From positions 1 through 34,442 of the forward strand of contig NZ_JACXJA010000033.1 in NCBI RefSeq assembly GCF_014705615.1: a DNA stretch of 34,442 nt, read 5' to 3'. Below, piece after piece: positions 32,469 through 34,442 of the stretch (within the stretch, counting starts at the first letter, position 1; each line of letters starts with the position of its first letter). The stretch comes from Paenibacillus oceani (GTDB lineage Bacteria > Bacillota > Bacilli > Paenibacillales > NBRC-103111). A model generated the notes under the pieces. The model did not search any database, had not been told where the DNA came from, and worked only from the letters and a program-made list of their open reading frames with translations. The position numbers were made by a program, and so were the translations under genes.

Positions 32469-34442
32469 AGCAAGTTATTTTTTTGAAAATGTTGACATTT
32501 ATAAAACACATAATTTGATTGAAAAACCAATAATCAGTGTAATATTACCAACATTTTGCAGAGGGAACAATGGTTTATTGAAAAGAGCAATTGATTCAGT
32601 AATAAATCAGTCATTTAAAGAGTGGGAATTGATTATTGTTGATGATGGTTCTATAGATAAAACAAGACAAGTAGTAGAGAGTTATTTAAATAATGAAAAC
32701 AGGATTATCTATATTAGAAATAACATTAATTCAAGTCTGCCAGCTTTAAGAGTTAATCAGGGAATCATGCACGCTAGGGGAGATTATATAGCTTATCAAT
32801 TTGACGATGATTTATGGTTCAATAATGCATTGCAAGATTTATACAACGAAATAATTAAGTTGGATACTCCAAGTTTAGTATATGGTAAGTGTCAATTTAT
32901 TGATGTGATTTCCAAGGAAGAAATTGTATTTGGTGAGAATTTTAATTTTAATCAGCTGCATCTTACAAATCTAATTGCAAATAATACAGTGCTTCACTCA
33001 AAGGAACTGCCTTTTAGATATGGGGGATATGACTGTCATGTAGTAATGAAAAGACTCTGTGATTGGGATTTGTGGCTGAGGTGGGCGGAGGTTGTACCTT
33101 TTGTTCATGTTGATTCCATAGTTAGTTGTGTTGAAGCTAATCAAGAAGGATCCTTAGGTAGGACAAGTCTTTTCGATAGCTTAATTATTCGTTATATGCA
33201 AAATGTTAATAGAGCGAATATACTAGGCATCGATAGAATCAAAGAATATGTAGTAGACGATTTAAGCATGTTTAATAAAGATAGTTTGAAAGAAATGATT
33301 TACAGAGAACATATTATGCCATGGTCTAGTAAAAAAATCGAATTTATGAATGTAAAAGAATTTTCTAGATTGCCAATAAAAAAAGAGAATATAGTAGTAC
33401 TAATAGATGGATATAATGCAACAACTAATATAACATTAACCAATTTTTTTTCCTTACTTAATGAACGATATAATGTGCTTTTTGTAACAATATATAATTT
33501 GGATCACAGAATTTTTGAATACGCAGATGTTCTAATTTTACAAAGATTTTCTTATGTTACACCTGAAATTCACAACCTATGTGCTAATATTCCTACTATT
33601 TATCTAATGGATGATAATTTGTTAAAGTTATATACACTGGGTAATAACTACATGCAATATGCACCTAATACTGAAGCTTATTCTGTCATTGCCAATTATA
33701 TTAAATCCAGTAATTTGATACTAACCACAAACAGTGGAATTTCGAACGATGTTAAAGCTATTAATGAGAATACCTTTGAGATTTCTACAAATATTCTTGA
33801 GAAGTATATTCCTGAGAAATTAGTTATTAGAAACCAAGATAAATTAAAAATAGCATGGATAGGTTACAATTCTAGAAAAGAAGAATTAGATATTTTTGAA
33901 AGTGATATAAGAAGAATTTGTACTGAATTTGAAAACGTTATTGAATTTTATTTTTTTGGTTCATCAGAAGAACTGTGTGAAAAATTTCCATATGAGAACT
34001 GTTTTCTTATACCCCATGTTTCTGATTATTATAAGTATATTGAAAAGTTAAAAGAATATCAGTTTAATTTTGTGATATCTTTAATAGAGAATACGGAATT
34101 TAAGAACTGTAAAAGTCCAATTAAATTTCTTGAAATAACAGCTGCAGGTGCGGTTGGAATATATTCTAATGAAATCGTATATCATAAAGTGAAGGACAAA
34201 AAAAATGGCTTTTTAATTGAGAATAAATCAGGAAACTTATATAAAAAAATTAAAGAAGTTATGCTAGTGGATAAACTTGAATTAAATGAAATATTTGACA
34301 GGGCAAGGGAAGATATATTAAGTACTTATACTACTGAAGTTAATAAAGATCTATTTATTTTAATGATAGAATTAGCGAAATTTAATTATTATCTGAAAGA
34401 TAATCGTAAGATTGGTTTTATTATCAATGAAAATATATCGTC
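32461..34442 (+). CDS. Two-domain glycosyltransferase, GT2 plus GT-B (3' end outside window)
   Basis: From ATG 32461 the frame stays open for about 660 codons to the window end. Residues about 23-250 are a GT2 (GT-A) domain with ISVILPTFCRGNNGLLKRAI, ELIIVDDGSIDKT and the metal-binding QFDDDLWF. A second domain from about 300 on resembles the GT-B enzyme four genes upstream: LKIAWIGYNSRKEELDIFES, NFVISLIENTEFKNCKSPIK, FLEITAAGAVGIYSNE and KKNGFLIENK match that protein's block order. Such fusions can add two linkages in succession. GGAATG-type ribosome signals are weak, but the 8-bp overlap with the exporter ATPase gene suggests coupling. It is strongly AT-rich. Confidence 0.85.
   Translation, partial: MIKASYFFENVDIYKTHNLIEKPIISVILPTFCRGNNGLLKRAIDSVINQSFKEWELIIVDDGSIDKTRQVVESYLNNENRIIYIRNNINSSLPALRVNQGIMHARGDYIAYQFDDDLWFNNALQDLYNEIIKLDTPSLVYGKCQFIDVISKEEIVFGENFNFNQLHLTNLIANNTVLHSKELPFRYGGYDCHVVMKRLCDWDLWLRWAEVVPFVHVDSIVSCVEANQEGSLGRTSLFDSLIIRYMQNVNRANILGIDRIKEYVVDDLSMFNKDSLKEMIYREHIMPWSSKKIEFMNVKEFSRLPIKKENIVVLIDGYNATTNITLTNFFSLLNERYNVLFVTIYNLDHRIFEYADVLILQRFSYVTPEIHNLCANIPTIYLMDDNLLKLYTLGNNYMQYAPNTEAYSVIANYIKSSNLILTTNSGISNDVKAINENTFEISTNILEKYIPEKLVIRNQDKLKIAWIGYNSRKEELDIFESDIRRICTEFENVIEFYFFGSSEELCEKFPYENCFLIPHVSDYYKYIEKLKEYQFNFVISLIENTEFKNCKSPIKFLEITAAGAVGIYSNEIVYHKVKDKKNGFLIENKSGNLYKKIKEVMLVDKLELNEIFDRAREDILSTYTTEVNKDLFILMIELAKFNYYLKDNRKIGFIINENIS

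Overview
The window looks like chromosomal DNA from a Paenibacillaceae-type Firmicute (Paenibacillus, Cohnella or a relative). Reasons: strong AGGAGG-type ribosome sites, a CIRCE-controlled groES-groEL operon, two SLH-domain surface proteins, a SWIM/SNF2 pair of the Bacillus YwqB/YwqA type, and a Firmicute-style molybdenum-cofactor/Tat cluster. No rRNA, tRNA or CRISPR array was seen. The genus is an inference from gene content.

Positions 1-9.9 kb are GC-rich housekeeping DNA: the C-terminal end of a membrane protein, an ABC-F ATPase on the minus strand, 5-formyltetrahydrofolate cyclo-ligase, then moaC-mogA-moeA-like-tatA-tatC ending in a strong terminator, then groES-groEL. Moco synthesis beside Tat makes sense because folded Moco enzymes are classic Tat cargo.

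Positions 10.0-12.0 kb are a small decayed accessory patch. It holds an AT-rich TylF-like methyltransferase broken by four frame changes and an amber codon, a hicA-hicB operon whose toxin has lost about 12 core residues while its promoter and direct-repeat operators look intact, and a small frameshifted DNA-binding-like gene.

Positions 12.0-17.8 kb hold a SWIM zinc-finger gene translationally coupled to a SNF2 ATPase, a small basic protein, a 64-nt near-perfect palindrome, and a coiled-coil protein on the minus strand.

Positions 17.9-24.0 kb (minus strand) hold two tandem paralogous SLH surface proteins and, upstream of them, an O-antigen-ligase-like membrane protein with a TPR tail.

From about 24.5 kb to the right edge, on the plus strand, base composition drops sharply to AT-rich and a glycan locus begins: DegT-type sugar aminotransferase, a complete IS1182-family insertion sequence, rmlA, rmlD, a GNAT acetyltransferase, a GT-B glycosyltransferase, an ABC-2 permease and ATPase for glycan export, and a two-domain glycosyltransferase running off the window. 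Taken together with the ligase and SLH proteins, the right half reads as an S-layer (glyco)protein system: nucleotide-sugar synthesis, chain assembly, ABC export, then transfer by the ligase to a surface acceptor that may be one of the neighbouring SLH proteins. The parts are recognisable families; the acceptor assignment and glycan structure are inference. Homologues of rmlB and rmlC are not in the window.
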